Shown one piece after another: positions 46,581 to 58,585 of a stretch of 64,000 nucleotides of DNA. The translations under genes were made by a program, and so were the position numbers. The number at the start of each line of letters is the position of its first letter. Positions within the stretch are counted from its first letter, which is position 1. The notes under the pieces were generated by a model. That model was not told the origin of the DNA. It saw nothing but the letters and a program-made list of their open reading frames with translations, and did no database searches. Source of the DNA: Haliotis asinina (Eukaryota > Mollusca > Gastropoda > Lepetellida > Haliotidae); the NCBI RefSeq assembly GCF_037392515.1, contig NC_090290.1, positions 33,377,753 through 33,441,752 of the forward strand. The letters run 5' to 3'.

Positions 46581-46585
46581 TTGGG
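43118..46585 (+). repeat. GT-rich degenerate array A, 3.4 kb
   Basis: Begins with (CA)n and a TATATA stretch, then runs as permutations of gtgtgttggtgtgt with scattered variants. A landmark block of about 50 bp, built around cgtatgtgtgttagggtgtg plus ttggtgtgagtgtttgcgtg, recurs near 43288, 43995, 44445, 44829, 45739 and 46348. An 81-83 bp unit is duplicated at 46057-46215. Cys/Val-rich plus frames and Thr/His-rich minus frames are artefacts of the dinucleotide composition. Confidence 0.95.
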
Positions 46586-46589
46586 TCAT

Positions 46590-47810
46590 TCACATTATAC
46601 ATGCAACTCCATAAATATTACCATCACACACCCTTAATTAACAATTTATCAAATAATTAATTACCACATCCACAAGGACACAAAAAATATCTAAATAAGT
46701 TTTGTAAAATTTGTGATCAAGTAACAATAGGTTATCACTGAGTTCACTTCTAGCCAGGATATAGTATCATTTGCAATTATATTGCTGTAATACTGTGATG
46801 ATCATGATAGTAACAGTAACTGAATTCCAACAATATTATAACATAGTATTGGTAATAATAATATTTGTGTTTCTGCGACACCAATGTTGTTGTCTGGGAC
46901 CCCTGAAATTATGAGTATACGTCCCAGGAAACCTCAAATACAGGACCAAGGTAAATCCCTGTGGATGTGGAATGCTCAAGCAGCTACCATTGATAACATG
47001 GTCTATATTCTTGGAGATATATGGACAAACCTGCGGCCAATAGTATTGAGGGGCAATTAAACTGATGATTCTGGATGTGTTTAAAATCATGCATTAAATA
47101 ATTTCCAATAGTGACATCACAACTTGCACAACATGCACAATTTAATTCTCAAGCCAGAGAATTAGAGCTTTGCATACTGTTTTCATTGGTTGTTGGGTCA
47201 ACATGCTGTCACCAAAGCTGTAAGGAGACCTACAGTAAGTGAGTAGAGATTACGGTGTTTTCAGAAATATTCTATGAATATCATGGCACAGGACACCAGA
47301 AATTGACTTCAAACACTGTACACATGTGTGGAAGTGAAACCAAATCTTCAGTGTGATGACTGAACCATAGCCATAAAATTACCAATAAGCTCACTCGTTG
47401 ATAAGCTGCAGTCCTTTGCGCCACACCTTCTCGTTTGAAGTGGTGCATCTACCTAATTTTGCAAAACAATATATGGGCTGCACCAACAGACTTGCAGTAG
47501 GCCCGTCTGTTTTTACTTTAATATACAGGCTTTAGTTTACAAACAGACCCGATTGGTCAGATAAGGAGCCCTCACCAATGGTATGGTTACAGGAGCAGTG
47601 GCAAGTAAGCTTTGGTGTATTGACTATTGCTGGCCAACAGAACTCTGAACAATTGATGCATATGCACAGTAAATATCAATATTTTGTTACAGGCTTGCCA
47701 GCAAGCTAGCAGTTGGTACTGGTGCAGTGTATGTGACCATGCATGGTAACCGATCTATTCCATTCAGGATAGAATCAAGAATATCCTCTGTAATTATTTT
47801 CTTCTTTCCT
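46590..47810. other. Unique-looking sequence, nothing recognised
   Basis: AT-rich, no long frames, no repeat family that I can match elsewhere in the window. Confidence 0.4.
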
Positions 47811-47815
47811 TTCAG

Positions 47816-47867
47816 ATTCCATCTTTAGATGATATCAACAATACAGTGTCAAGTGGCTGGAACTCAG
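47816..47867 (+). CDS. Orphan exon-like segment, 52 nt
   Basis: Good acceptor (cttctttcctttcag) and strong donor G|GTAAGC. Only one frame is open, encoding IPSLDDINNTVSSGWNS, entered in phase 0 and left in phase 1. The phase agrees with the segment at 38838-38936. Product not recognised. Confidence 0.4.
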
Positions 47868-48483
47868 GTAAGCTTGTTACTTTTTGGTATTGATGGATAG
47901 TAACTCTCACATCAGTGTCACGTGTTGTATTTGGGATTACACTTTCTCAGTAAAGTACAAATTGTAGTACCTTTGGTTGTGTTGAGGCCTATCTGGGATT
48001 TGAACCCACATCCTCAAAGTGAGTCAAGCCATTGCAAGCACATAAGTCAGAAGCTTAATCCCAGATATAATGTGTTGCATTTGACCACTTTCGAAATGCC
48101 ATTGTGTACTCTCATGTTAGTGTACTATGAATTGTAATCTTTTCTCGTGTTGCTTGACTGTTGATGACCACAAAGTCTAAGGATTTATATGTATGGTCAT
48201 CTATGAGGTATGTGGAGAGGGTCAAATAGAGAGTTTACCAAGCTGTCCTGCCTTTCATTCATATGTATATATTTAGGATCATTTCTGTAGTATGCATCGC
48301 CATGATTTCAGTTTCAGGAACATTCTATCTTGGACTGACTGTTAGTGCTAAACGGTCTTTTGATTTGGGAGGTCTGTTGGAAAAAGGGTCAAGACAGGAA
48401 CGTCCGACACTTGCATATGTTGCCTTAGCTGTGTTTAGTCCTGTGACCTTGTCACTGATGTTGATTATATTGATGTGTTTCAG

Positions 48484-48502
48484 GGGTGAAGACTGTCTTC
48501 CA
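48484..48502 (+). CDS. Orphan microexon-like segment, 19 nt
   Basis: Acceptor tgtgtttcag and donor CA|GTAAGT bracket 19 bases that continue the previous segment (phase 1 in, encoding GVKTVF, phase 2 out). Because it is so short the call rests on splice-site quality and phase agreement alone. Confidence 0.25.
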
Positions 48503-49380
48503 GTAAGTGTCATCAGCAAAAGATACAGCTGGGGAGTACAGAAGGCCGTGTCATCATCCGTCAACTTCGTACATGGAAACTGATGAGGACTTGTTATTGT
48601 GTGGCAGATAGCTGAATGACTGGGACTAGAAGCATGTGTAAACAGAGGACATTGATCAGTGTATATAACAGGGTGTGTTCTCCTTCAAGCCAACACTAAA
48701 CTGTTTGGTTTGTGCTCATTACTTGAACTGCAGAGTGATCTAATGTCCAGTTCTACATACCATCATATCCTAAGGTATACAATCCTGTATATTTATGACA
48801 ACTGTGATCTGGTGAAGCAAGGATGATTTTGTTTTCAGTAAACACTTGCAAAACCAGTTGTTTTTGTTTTGTTCTTCTTTAGAGTGGTTACGTGTAAACC
48901 ATCCATCTCAGTGAATGGCAGTTCACTATGGAAGTCTAGTTACCATTCTTGCAGAACCAGGTTGGAATATCATTGCTTGATTGTAGTATGTCAATATCTT
49001 TCATTGCCTTGTTGAGAGCATACCTTTGTCAAATTCTGTGAACCATGTTGTTTGTTGATTCCTTTGGCTGGACAATATGTAGACCCTTTCGGCCAGACAT
49101 TTTTCTCAGAAATTCCGTCCTTCTTCCACAAGGGTGGAAACTGTACTTTAAAAATCAGCTAATTCCACCTGGGGAAGATGATCTTCGTCACTGTCACACT
49201 TAATACTACCTAAACAAACTTTTCATGTCATTACCATGACTTTTGCATGTTCAGCTCACTATAGCACTGTCAAATATCCATTTACAGACAACAGTCTAAC
49301 CTGTCCTACATGTCACTTGCTTCACAACAAAAGTGACCTGCTTCGGCAGCAATACTGAAAAGTAGTTCACTTTTTTTTAC
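48503..49380. other. Sequence between the orphan microexon and the SINE: nothing recognised
   Basis: No continuing exon in the required phase is obvious to me. Any following exon may lie beyond the satellite block or beyond the window. Confidence 0.35.
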
Positions 49381-49384
49381 AAAA

Positions 49385-49510
49385 AGACGCATTTGGGGTG
49401 CGATGATATGTGTGAACCAAGTCAGAGAGTCTGACCACCCGATTCCACCTTTTGCAACAAGCATTAGTTGCTGAAGATCAATTCCAACCTGGATCTCCAT
49501 GGGTTGGATG
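49385..49510 (-). repeat. SINE, (CACT)-tailed family, minus orientation, partial
   Basis: Shares gaccacccgattccacc, caacaagcattagttgctga and gatcaattccaacctggatc with the copies at 3675 (complement) and 11315. Confidence 0.65.
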
Positions 49511-49850
49511 TACTAAAAGTTCAAAACATTCTGAGTGGCAGGTATGCTCATAATTGTAGTACCTGCCTGTACTTGTTACCCTTATGGAGGCATCTCAGCT
49601 CTTCAGGTTACTGGTGCAACAATACCTGCCTGCCTGTGTAACACCCCTACAATCTACAAGTCATGATGTTCAAATGAATTATGTGCACAACAAGACAATA
49701 TCTGAAACTGATATAAGTACATTAGAAGACTGGAACCTTTGTATATCATTACACTCTTACAATCAGAGAGTTGTACAAAGTTTTCTGGGCACAGTGTGCA
49801 GTTGAATTGATGCTCCTCCACAATGACACATTTCTCGGCAAATGTTATTC

Positions 49851-52800
49851 ACCACACGACATTTGGAACTTTACAACCACAGACACCAATACATGGGACA
49901 TCACAACCACAGTCATCACTACAGGGGACACAACGACCACATCCGCCACTATATGTGACATTACAACAGACACCACTACATGGGAAACCACAATCACAAC
50001 CACCACTACATGCTACATAACAAAGATATCCGCCACTACATAGGACATTACACCTACAGCCACTACTATATGGTGACACCACTTTTACAGCCAACACTAC
50101 ATGGGACATCAAAACCACAGGCACCACTATATCGGAAATGACAACCACAGCCACCAAAACATGGCACATCACAATGACGGCCACCACTACGTAGCACATC
50201 ACAACCACAACCACGACTACAACCACAGAAAAATCTACATGGGACACCAAAACCACAGCCATCACTCCATGGGACATCAGAACGACAGCCACGACTACAC
50301 AGCACACCAGAACCACATCCACGACTACAACCACAGAAAAATCTACATGGGACACCAAAACCACAGCTATCACTCCATGGGACATCAGAACGACAGCCAC
50401 GACTACACAGCACACCAGAACCACATCCACGACTACAACCACAGAAAAATCTACATGGGACACCAAAACCACAGCCATCACTCCATGGGACATCAGAACG
50501 ACAGCCACGACTACACAGCACACCAGAACCACATCCACGACTACAACCACAGAAAAATCTACATGGGACACCAAAACCACAGCCATCACTCCATGGGACA
50601 TCAGAACGACAGCCACGACTACACAGCACACCAGAACCACATCCACGACTACAACCACAGAAAAATCTACATGGGACACCAAAACCACAGCCATCACTCC
50701 ATGGGACATCAGAACGACAGCCACGACTACACAGCACACCAGAACCACAGCCACTACTACATGGGACACCAGAACCACAGATAACCACTATATGGGACAA
50801 AACAACCACGGATACACTACATGTTACACCAGAAACACAGCCACCACTACATGGGACGTCAGAACCATAGCCACCAGTACATTCGACATTACAACCACAG
50901 AAACCACTACATCAGACATAAAAAAGACAGGAACCACGACTACATGGGAGATAAGAACCACAGCCACAACTACATCGGACACCAGAACCAGAGACAAATC
51001 TACATTCGACACCAGAACGACAGTGAGCATTACATGGGGCATCACAACCACAGACACCAATACATGGGACATTACAAAAGCATCCACCACTCCATGTTAC
51101 ATCACAACCACAGCCACACCTCTACGTAGGACACCAGAACCACAGCCCTATCTACATGGCAAACCACAACTACATACAAACAATACATAGGACATCACAA
51201 GCACAGATACCACTACATGGGACACTAGAAATACAACCACCACTACATGAGACAATACAACCAGAGCCACCACTACCTGGGACATCAGAACCATAGGCAC
51301 TAGTACATGTCACATTACAACCACACCCAACATTAATTGGACATTATAACCGCTTCAACCACTCCGTGATTCATCAACCTCACAGCCACAAATATATACA
51401 ACAACACTAGCACAGCCACATCGCAAGTCACAGCCACCACTACACTGGACATCACAACCACAGCCACAACTACATGGAACACCAAAATCAGCGCCACCAC
51501 TAAAAGGGACACTAGAAACACAGCTACCACTACATTGTCCATCACAATGACAGCCACCACTACATGGGACACCACAAGAACATTCACTACTATATAGGAC
51601 ATTACAACCCCAGCCACCACTACATGGGACATCAGAACTACTAAAACCACTACTCTGACACCAGAACCACAGCCACCACTACATGGGACATCACAATCAC
51701 ACACACCACTACATGGGACATCACAAGAACAGACACCAGTACTCTGACACCAGAACCACAAACGCCACCACATGGGCCAGCAGAACCACAGTCACCACTA
51801 CACATGACATCAGAACCACAGACACCACTACATGGGACAAAAAAAATCACATCCACCACTCCATGGGACACCAAACAGCATTAAAAACTCTATAGGACAT
51901 TAAAACAAGAGCCACAGCTACATGGGGCAACAGAACCACAGAAACCATTACATGAGACATCACAATCACATCCACCACTACATGTGACATCACAATCAGA
52001 GTCACCACTACACAGGACATCAGAACCACAGCCACCACTACATGGGACATCACAATCAGAGTCACCACTACACAGGACATCAGAACCACAGCCACCACTA
52101 CATGGGACATCACAATCAGAGTCACCACTACACAGGACATCAGAACCACAGCCACCACTACATGGGACATCAAAAGCACATATGCTGCTACATAGGGCAC
52201 CAAAGCAACATCCACCACTCTAGATATTAAAACAACATCCACCACTAAATGAGGTACCAGAACCACAGAAACCACTACATGGGACATCACAATCACGTCA
52301 ACCATTACATGGGACATCACAACCACATCCACCACTACATATGACATCACAGACACCACCACTCTGACATCAGAACCACAGCCACCAGCACATGGGGAAC
52401 CAGAACCACAAATACCACTACTTGGGACATCACAACACACCCACCACTACATGGGACATCACAACTACAGATACCACTACATTTGATATTAGAAAGACAG
52501 AAACCAATACGCCGAAAATTACAACCACAACCACCACTACATGGGACATCACAATCAAATGCAAAACTATATGGGACATCACAACCGCAGTGAAAACTAC
52601 AGGGGACATCAGAACCACAGAAAACACTACTCTAACACCAGAACCACAGCCACCACCACATGTTGCATCAGAACCACAGACACCACTACATGGGACATCA
52701 TAATCACAGCCACAACTTGGGACACCAGAACAACATCCACCATTATATAGGACATCACAACCACAGTCACCACTACACAGGACATCAGAACCACAGCCAC

Positions 52801-54913
52801 CAATACATGCGACATCACAACAACCGTCACCTTTACATCAGACATCAGAACCACAGACACCACTACTCTGACACTAGAACCACAGCCACTACCACATAGG
52901 CAACCAGAACCACAGCACCCACTACATGGGACATCACAACCACAGCCACCACTACATGGGACATCACAACCACAGTCACTTCTACATGAGACACCAGAAC
53001 CACAGCCACCACGGCGTGGAACATTACAACCACAACCACCACTACATAGGACACTAAAACAACATCCACCACTCTATAGGATATTAAAACAACAACCACC
53101 TCTACATGGGGCAGCGGAACAATACATAGGACACCAATACCACAGGCACCACTACATGGGACACCCCAACCATAAATAACCACTACATGGGAGATCATAA
53201 CCACTGCCACCACAACGTGTGACATTACAACAACAGCCTGTACTACATGGGACACCATAATCACAACCACAGAAACAACTACTCTGACACCAGAACCACA
53301 GCCACCACCGCATGGGGCATCAGAACTACAGACACCACTACATAGGACATCACAAACACAGCCACAACTACATGGGGCACGAAAAACACAGCCACCATTA
53401 TATGGGACATTACACCAACAGCCACCACTACATGGGACATCAGAATCACAACCAAAACTACATAGGACATCACAACAACAGACGCCACTACATGGGACAC
53501 CATATCACATCCACCACTACATGGGACATCACGAAAACAGCCACCACTACATGGGACTTCACAATCACAGCCACCTCTACATGGGACACCACAACTATAC
53601 CCACCACTAGAATGGACATCACAACCACAGCCACCACTAAATAGGACATCACAATCGTATCCACCACTACATGCCACACCACACCTACACCCACCAGTAC
53701 ATGGGACATCACAACCACAGCCACCACTACACAGGACATCACAACAACATCCACGACTACATGGGACACCAGAACCACAGGCACCACTTCATGGGACATC
53801 ACAACCACAGCCGAGACTAAATAGGACACCACAACCACAGACAACCACTACATGTTACATCACAACCATGGATACCACTGCATGTTACTCCAGAAACACA
53901 GCCACCACTACATGGGACACCATACCCACAGTCACAACTAGATGGGACAACAGAACCTTAGCCACCACTAAATGGAACATCATAACGGCATCCATCACTA
54001 CATGGGACAACACAACCACAGCCACCACTACATGGGACGTGAAAACCCCGTCCACCACTAGATGGGACACGAGAACCACAGCCGCCACTACACTGGACAT
54101 CACAATCACAGCTACCACTATAGGTTACATCAGAACCACAGTTACCAATAAAAACTACCATTACAACCACAGCCACAACTACATGGGACAACACAACCAC
54201 TAACACCATTACATGGGATACCAATATCACATCCATAACGACATAAAACACCAGAACCACAGCCACCACTATATGGGACACTACAACCACATCCAACACT
54301 CAATTGGACATCACAACCACAGCCACCACTCCATGGGACACCAGAAAGACACCAGTACACAGGATTTTACAACCACAGCCACTACTGCATGGGACATCAC
54401 AACCACCGACCCCACCAGATAGGACACTATAATCACAGCCACCACTACATGAGACACCAAAACCAGAGCCACCGCTACATGGGACATCAAAACCACTGAA
54501 CCAACGGACACCACAATGACATCCACAACGACATAAGACAGTAGAACCAAATCCACCACAACATAGGACATCACAACCACAGACACTACTACATATGACA
54601 TTCACAATAACAGCACCCACTACATGAGATACCACAACTATACCTACCACCACATGGGACATAACAAACACACCCACCACAACATGGGACATCACAACCA
54701 CAGCCACCAGTACATGGGACACCAGAACAAAAGACACCACTTCATAGGACATTACAACCACAGCCACCACTACATGGGACACCACAAATACATTCAACAC
54801 TACATAGGACATCACAACCACAGCTACCACTATGTGGGACATCACAGGAACAGCCACCACAATATTTGCCATCACAACCTAATCCATCACTACAAGGGGC
54901 ATTAGAATCAGAG
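49851..54913 (+). repeat. 30-bp satellite array, plus orientation, about 5 kb
   Basis: The unit is acatgggacatcacaaccac followed by agccaccact (30 bp), with roughly 165-170 copies at moderate divergence. Because 30 is divisible by three, each frame gives a ten-residue peptide repeat and long pseudo-ORFs appear on both strands. Frequent acatag variants place stops in the Thr-rich frame, so I do not call a mucin gene. Confidence 0.95.
50241..50780 (+). repeat. Higher-order repeat, 108-bp unit, five copies
   Basis: Within the 30-bp array, a 108-bp block starting gggacaccaaaaccacagcc and ending accacagaaaaatctacat repeats five times almost identically (starts 50241, 50349 and so on). The period is 3.6 basic units, created by an internal deletion. 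The homogeneity against the diverged flanks shows recent local amplification. Confidence 0.93.
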
Positions 54914-56450
54914 CCAGCTGGTTGGCTGTGGCTTTGATGTTCCATGGAGTGGTGGATGTGGTTGTGATGTTCCATGTAGTGGTTGCTGTTGTTGTAATGT
55001 CCTATATAGTTAAGGATTTTGTTGTCGTGTCCCATGTAGTGGTGGCTGTGATTGTGATGTCCCATGTAGTTGTGGTGTTTGTGTTTCTGATGTGCCATGC
55101 AGTGGTGGCTGTAGTTCTGGTGTCCCATGTAGTGGTGGTTGTTGTTCTAATGTCCCATATAGTGGTATCTGTGGTAGAGATGTCCCATGTAGTGGTGGTT
55201 TTGGTTGTAATGTACCATCCAGTGGTGAATGCGATTTTGATGTCCCATGTAGTGGCTCTGGTGGCTCTGGTGGCTCTGGTTCTGATGTCCAATGTAGTTT
55301 TGGCTGTGGCTGTGATGTCACATGTAGTGGTGGCTATGTTTCTGGTCTCCCATATAGTGGTGGCTGTGATTGTGATGTCCCACGTAGTCTTGGCTCTGGT
55401 TGTGATATCCCATGTAGTGGTAGCAGTGTTTCTGGTCTCCCATGTAGTGGTGGCTTTGGTTTTGATGTCCCATGTCGTGGTGGATATGATTCTGATGTCC
55501 CATGTAGTGGTGGATGTGATTGTAATGTCCCATGTAGTGATGTGTGTGGTTGTAATGTCCTATGTAGTGGTGTCTGTTGTTCTAGTGTCCCATGTAGTGT
55601 TGGATGTGGTTGTGGTGTCCCACGTTGTCTTGACTGTGGTTGTGATGTCCCGTGTACTGGTAGTGTCCCATGTTGAAGTAGATGTGGTGGTGTCTAATGT
55701 TGATATTGTGGTCCATGTGTTGGTGGTGCCGTTCGATGTAGCACTAGATGTGTCAGTGGTATCTCATGTAGAGGTGGTGGTGTTTCATGTTGGGGTTGTG
55801 GTGTACCATATTGTGGTTGATATGGTGGTGGTGACCCATGTAGTGTTGATACTGGTGGTGCCCCCTGTAGTGGATGATATAGTGGTGGTGATCCATGTAG
55901 TGTTGATACTTGTGGTGCCCCCTGTAGTGGATGAAATAGTGGTGTTGATCCATGTAGTGTTTGATACTTGTGGTGCCGCCTGTAGTGGTTGATACAGTGG
56001 TGGTGTTTCATGTAGCGTTGTACTATGTAGTGGTGGATGTGGTAGGGATGCCCTTATTAATAATGGCGTTGTTTCTTGTAGTGATGGTTGTGGTTGTGGT
56101 GTCCCATTTAGTGGTGCTTGTAGTTGTGGTGTCCTAGTTGTGGTAGTGTACCACATAGTTGTGGATGTAGTGGTGGTGTCCCACATAGTGATAGACGTGG
56201 TTTGGGCGTTCCCTGTAGTTGTGGATATAATGGTAGCGCAAGTACGCTGGTGTCCTATGTAGTGGTACAAGTAGTGGTGCGCCATGTATTGGTGGATGTG
56301 ATGGTGGTGTCTCATGTTGTGGTGATGTCAGATGTTGTGTTGGATGTGGTAGTGGTGGTGTGGAGTCATATTTTCCTGTAGTGGTCGTGTCCTGTGTAGT
56401 TGTGGTAATGGAAGTTGTGGTGGTGATAGCTGTGTTAGAATCTGTCATGG
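54914..56450 (-). repeat. 30-bp satellite array, inverted orientation, and derived repeats
   Basis: From about 54914 the same unit appears as its complement (gtggtggctgtggttgtgat plus gtcccatgta). After about 55680 it becomes irregular, with a longer subrepeat near 55840-56000 containing tggtggtgccccctgtagtg. All long frames here arise from the period. Confidence 0.92.
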
Positions 56451-56513
56451 CGGTACTCGGACCCCTGTGGTGGTGGTAGTAACTCACATTCTCTTTCATC
56501 CATCCTTCCATTA

Positions 56514-56566
56514 TCTTCCTTCCTTCCTTCCTTCCTTCCTTCCTTCCTTACTTACTTACTTACTTT
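56514..56566 (+). repeat. (TTCC)n-(TTAC)n microsatellite
   Basis: About eight TTCC/CCTT units followed by five TTAC/ACTT units. Confidence 0.97.
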
Positions 56567-56945
56567 CCGTTTGAATACGGAAATTCTGCGGCCAGCGCAT
56601 TCGACATCACTCGCCCTTTTCCGAACGTCCACAAGAAGACCCTCGATGAACTTCCAGTTTAAACTTTGTTTTAAGATAATTGTGTGCATCTATTCAGAGT
56701 TAATGCAGCTGAAATAAAATGTTATTTTAGTTGCTATTTTAAGGGGAAATCGTTTTGTGATTCTTCAAACGGTTTTAGAAATAGATGATGGACAATAAAT
56801 AGTGAATTGTTATGAAAATAACATGACTGGGCCACGAATGCGATGAGCAGTGACAGGCACATCGAAATTCACAATTTCCCACCCACGGACGACATTTGAA
56901 TTAAATTGTGATACTTTGGTTTAATTCTGTATTGAATGAGCAATA

Positions 56946-57164
56946 CATCCATGTCACTTTTGGTTTAACATGTAATTTCAAACTTTCGAAGCATCGTAAC
57001 TATTTTGTTTGGGCGTTCCCTGTAGTTGTGGATATAATGGTAGCGCAAGTACGGTGGTGTCCTATGTAGTGGTACAAGTAGTGGTGCGCCATGTATTGGT
57101 GCATCCATGTCACTTTTGGTTTAACATGTAATTTCAAACTTTCGAAGCATCGTGACTATTTTGT
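56946..57164 (+). repeat. 63-bp direct repeats flanking a 94-bp copied satellite patch
   Basis: 56946-57008 and 57102-57164 are direct repeats with one mismatch (catccatgtcacttttggtt through actattttgt). Between them, 57008-57101 copies 56201-56294 with one substitution (acgctgg to acggtgg). The arrangement is an insertion of donor DNA from 807 bp upstream with duplication of the target. Confidence 0.9.
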
Positions 57165-57373
57165 CTTAGCCGTTGATTATGTGTTAAATATATTGCCTTA
57201 CATAAATTCATAAATAAACCTGTAATTAATCGAAAGAAATTTTTGTTTCGTTATGTTTCAATAAAAAACAAAATATTATCAGGTCTTACAAGTGCAAACA
57301 CTTGTGACTGGAGTGGTGTAGATAGCTTTAACCCTTTGTTTCGGGTTCGGCAACTGGGATTAGGTTATGTAAC

Positions 57374-57514
57374 ATGGCTGGTTTGCCCTTTGTCGTCTCC
57401 GCTTGGAGTCTGCGCACGCACTCCCGTACATCATCCACTTACTTTCTCAACCAGGTTTCAGAAGGTTACAGATTCCAAGGCGACGGTCGAACAACACGAC
57501 ATCGGGTTACAGGT
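57374..57514 (+). CDS. Possible initiator exon upstream of a repeated exon-like cassette
   Basis: ATG at 57374 opens MAGLPFVVSAW and stays open to a possible donor at CAG|GTTTGT (phase 1). The downstream cassettes begin at good acceptors and are open in the matching frame. An overlapping frame from 57243 is also open, so the choice is unsure. No domain recognised; it may be a decayed or non-coding repeat. Confidence 0.2.
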
Positions 57515-57626
57515 TTGTTTTTTACAATCCAGCATATGCTTTTCGCATTCATAAGCTGTGTAGTACGTGTCATTGATGAGTGAGTGAGTGTCACTGATGT
57601 GAAATATTCTTTACCTCATCTATTAG

Positions 57627-57688
57627 GACCATGGACGCCATCGTCCTTGGGGCAGGACATCTGCCACAAAGCAGAATGAGGTCCGGAA
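57627..57688 (+). repeat. Exon-like cassette copy 1 (diverged)
   Basis: Acceptor-like ctattag then gaccatggacgccatcgtcc. The phase 1 frame reads PWTPSSLGQD and stops soon after. It shares its first 30 bases with copies 2-5. Confidence 0.4.
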
Positions 57689-57832
57689 GGGCAAGCTTTT
57701 CCAATTTAACATTCAAGAAAACATACGTGTTTTCGATAATGTCTCATAAATGCATAGCGTACCCTCATTCCTTCAAAATATACCGATACATTGAAAAAAA
57801 TGATACTACTTTCTGCATCTGCATCTGAGCGT

Positions 57833-57932
57833 TGAGGTAGTGTAGCCTAGTTCTTGAAGTGTTGGCTCACCATGTTTAGAGCCCGCCGTTGGAATATTGC
57901 CCAAAACGGCACAAAACCACACTTACTCGCTT
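57833..57932 (+). repeat. tRNA-derived SINE fragment
   Basis: Contains gtagcctagttcttgaagtg, the 3' block ttggaatattgcccaaaa and acttactcgct. Internally deleted compared with the copy at 58438. Confidence 0.5.
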
Positions 57933-58148
57933 GTGGTAAGAGGACTCTACTGGAGGTAGGACAATCGTCACGATGCCGACAGGGGACTAGGTTGACAGAG
58001 AAGTTTTGTAAACAATCTTTTGAAGAGAACCTAAAACATTCTTGTTCACCAAATTGTGTTTCAGGTTACAGTATATATACTTAGCACTCATTATCAACGT
58101 AGTATCATTGATACGAAACGTTAAATTATCCTGTACCTTTACTATTAG

Positions 58149-58292
58149 GACCAAGGATACCGTCATCCTCTGGGCGGAAATGGACCCTGAAGTCCCCCAG
58201 AAGCAGGACGACTGCCAAGAAGAAGCGGACAGAAGCGGACCAAGGACTCTTCCGAAGGAACACTGTTAGGAAGGCGACAGAGGACCAGACGG
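58149..58292 (+). repeat. Exon-like cassette copy 2 (and identical copy at 59906-60049)
   Basis: Acceptor-like ctattag; the frame entered in phase 1 is open to a donor-like ACGG|GTAGGTG and leaves in phase 1, so it is a symmetric module. It reads PWIPSSSGRKWTLKSPRSRT and continues Lys/Arg-rich to ATEDQTG. The other main frame is acidic (AEMDPEVPQKQDDCQEE) and ends at a TAG at 58267-58269. I cannot decide which, if any, is translated. Confidence 0.35.
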
Positions 58293-58437
58293 GTAGGTGT
58301 TTCCAACTCTATTTGAAAGAAAATATGAGTCTCCATGAATGTTTGTTCAATATACAGTGCACACTCATTCTCTCATAGCGTACAACCATTTAGGTATAGA
58401 CGAGAAAGGTTTATACTGGTTTCTGCATGTAAACGGA

Positions 58438-58585
58438 GTGGTAGTGTAACCTAGTAGTTCAAGTGTTGGCACGCCATGTTGAGTTCCTGTGTTCGAGTTC
58501 CCACTTAAATACTATGTCTCACACCCACTTCTGATGCCCGTCGTTGGAATATTGCCAAAAGCGGCATAAAACCACTTACTCGCTG
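58438..58585 (+). repeat. tRNA-derived SINE (second copy at 60195-60342)
   Basis: A-box region gtgtaacctagtagttcaag, B box gtgttcgagttccc, and the 3' block ttggaatattgccaaaagcg. Both copies belong to the segmental duplication. Confidence 0.75.

Noticed and set aside
49849..50809. Long frames (309, 247 and 227 residues) on both strands in the satellite
   Set aside because: The 30-bp and 108-bp periods are multiples of three, so all frames stay open by construction on both strands. No start context, splice sites or domain; not genes.
49771..51190. Thr-rich frame (TWDITTT-type decapeptides) suggesting a mucin
   Set aside because: Frequent unit variants place TAG in this frame (acatag), unit order is irregular with frame-changing indels, and the array later inverts. 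A mucin exon would keep one frame open.
49851..56450. CRISPR-like regular repeat array
   Set aside because: The window is eukaryotic, units are contiguous with no unique spacers of fixed length, and there are no cas genes.
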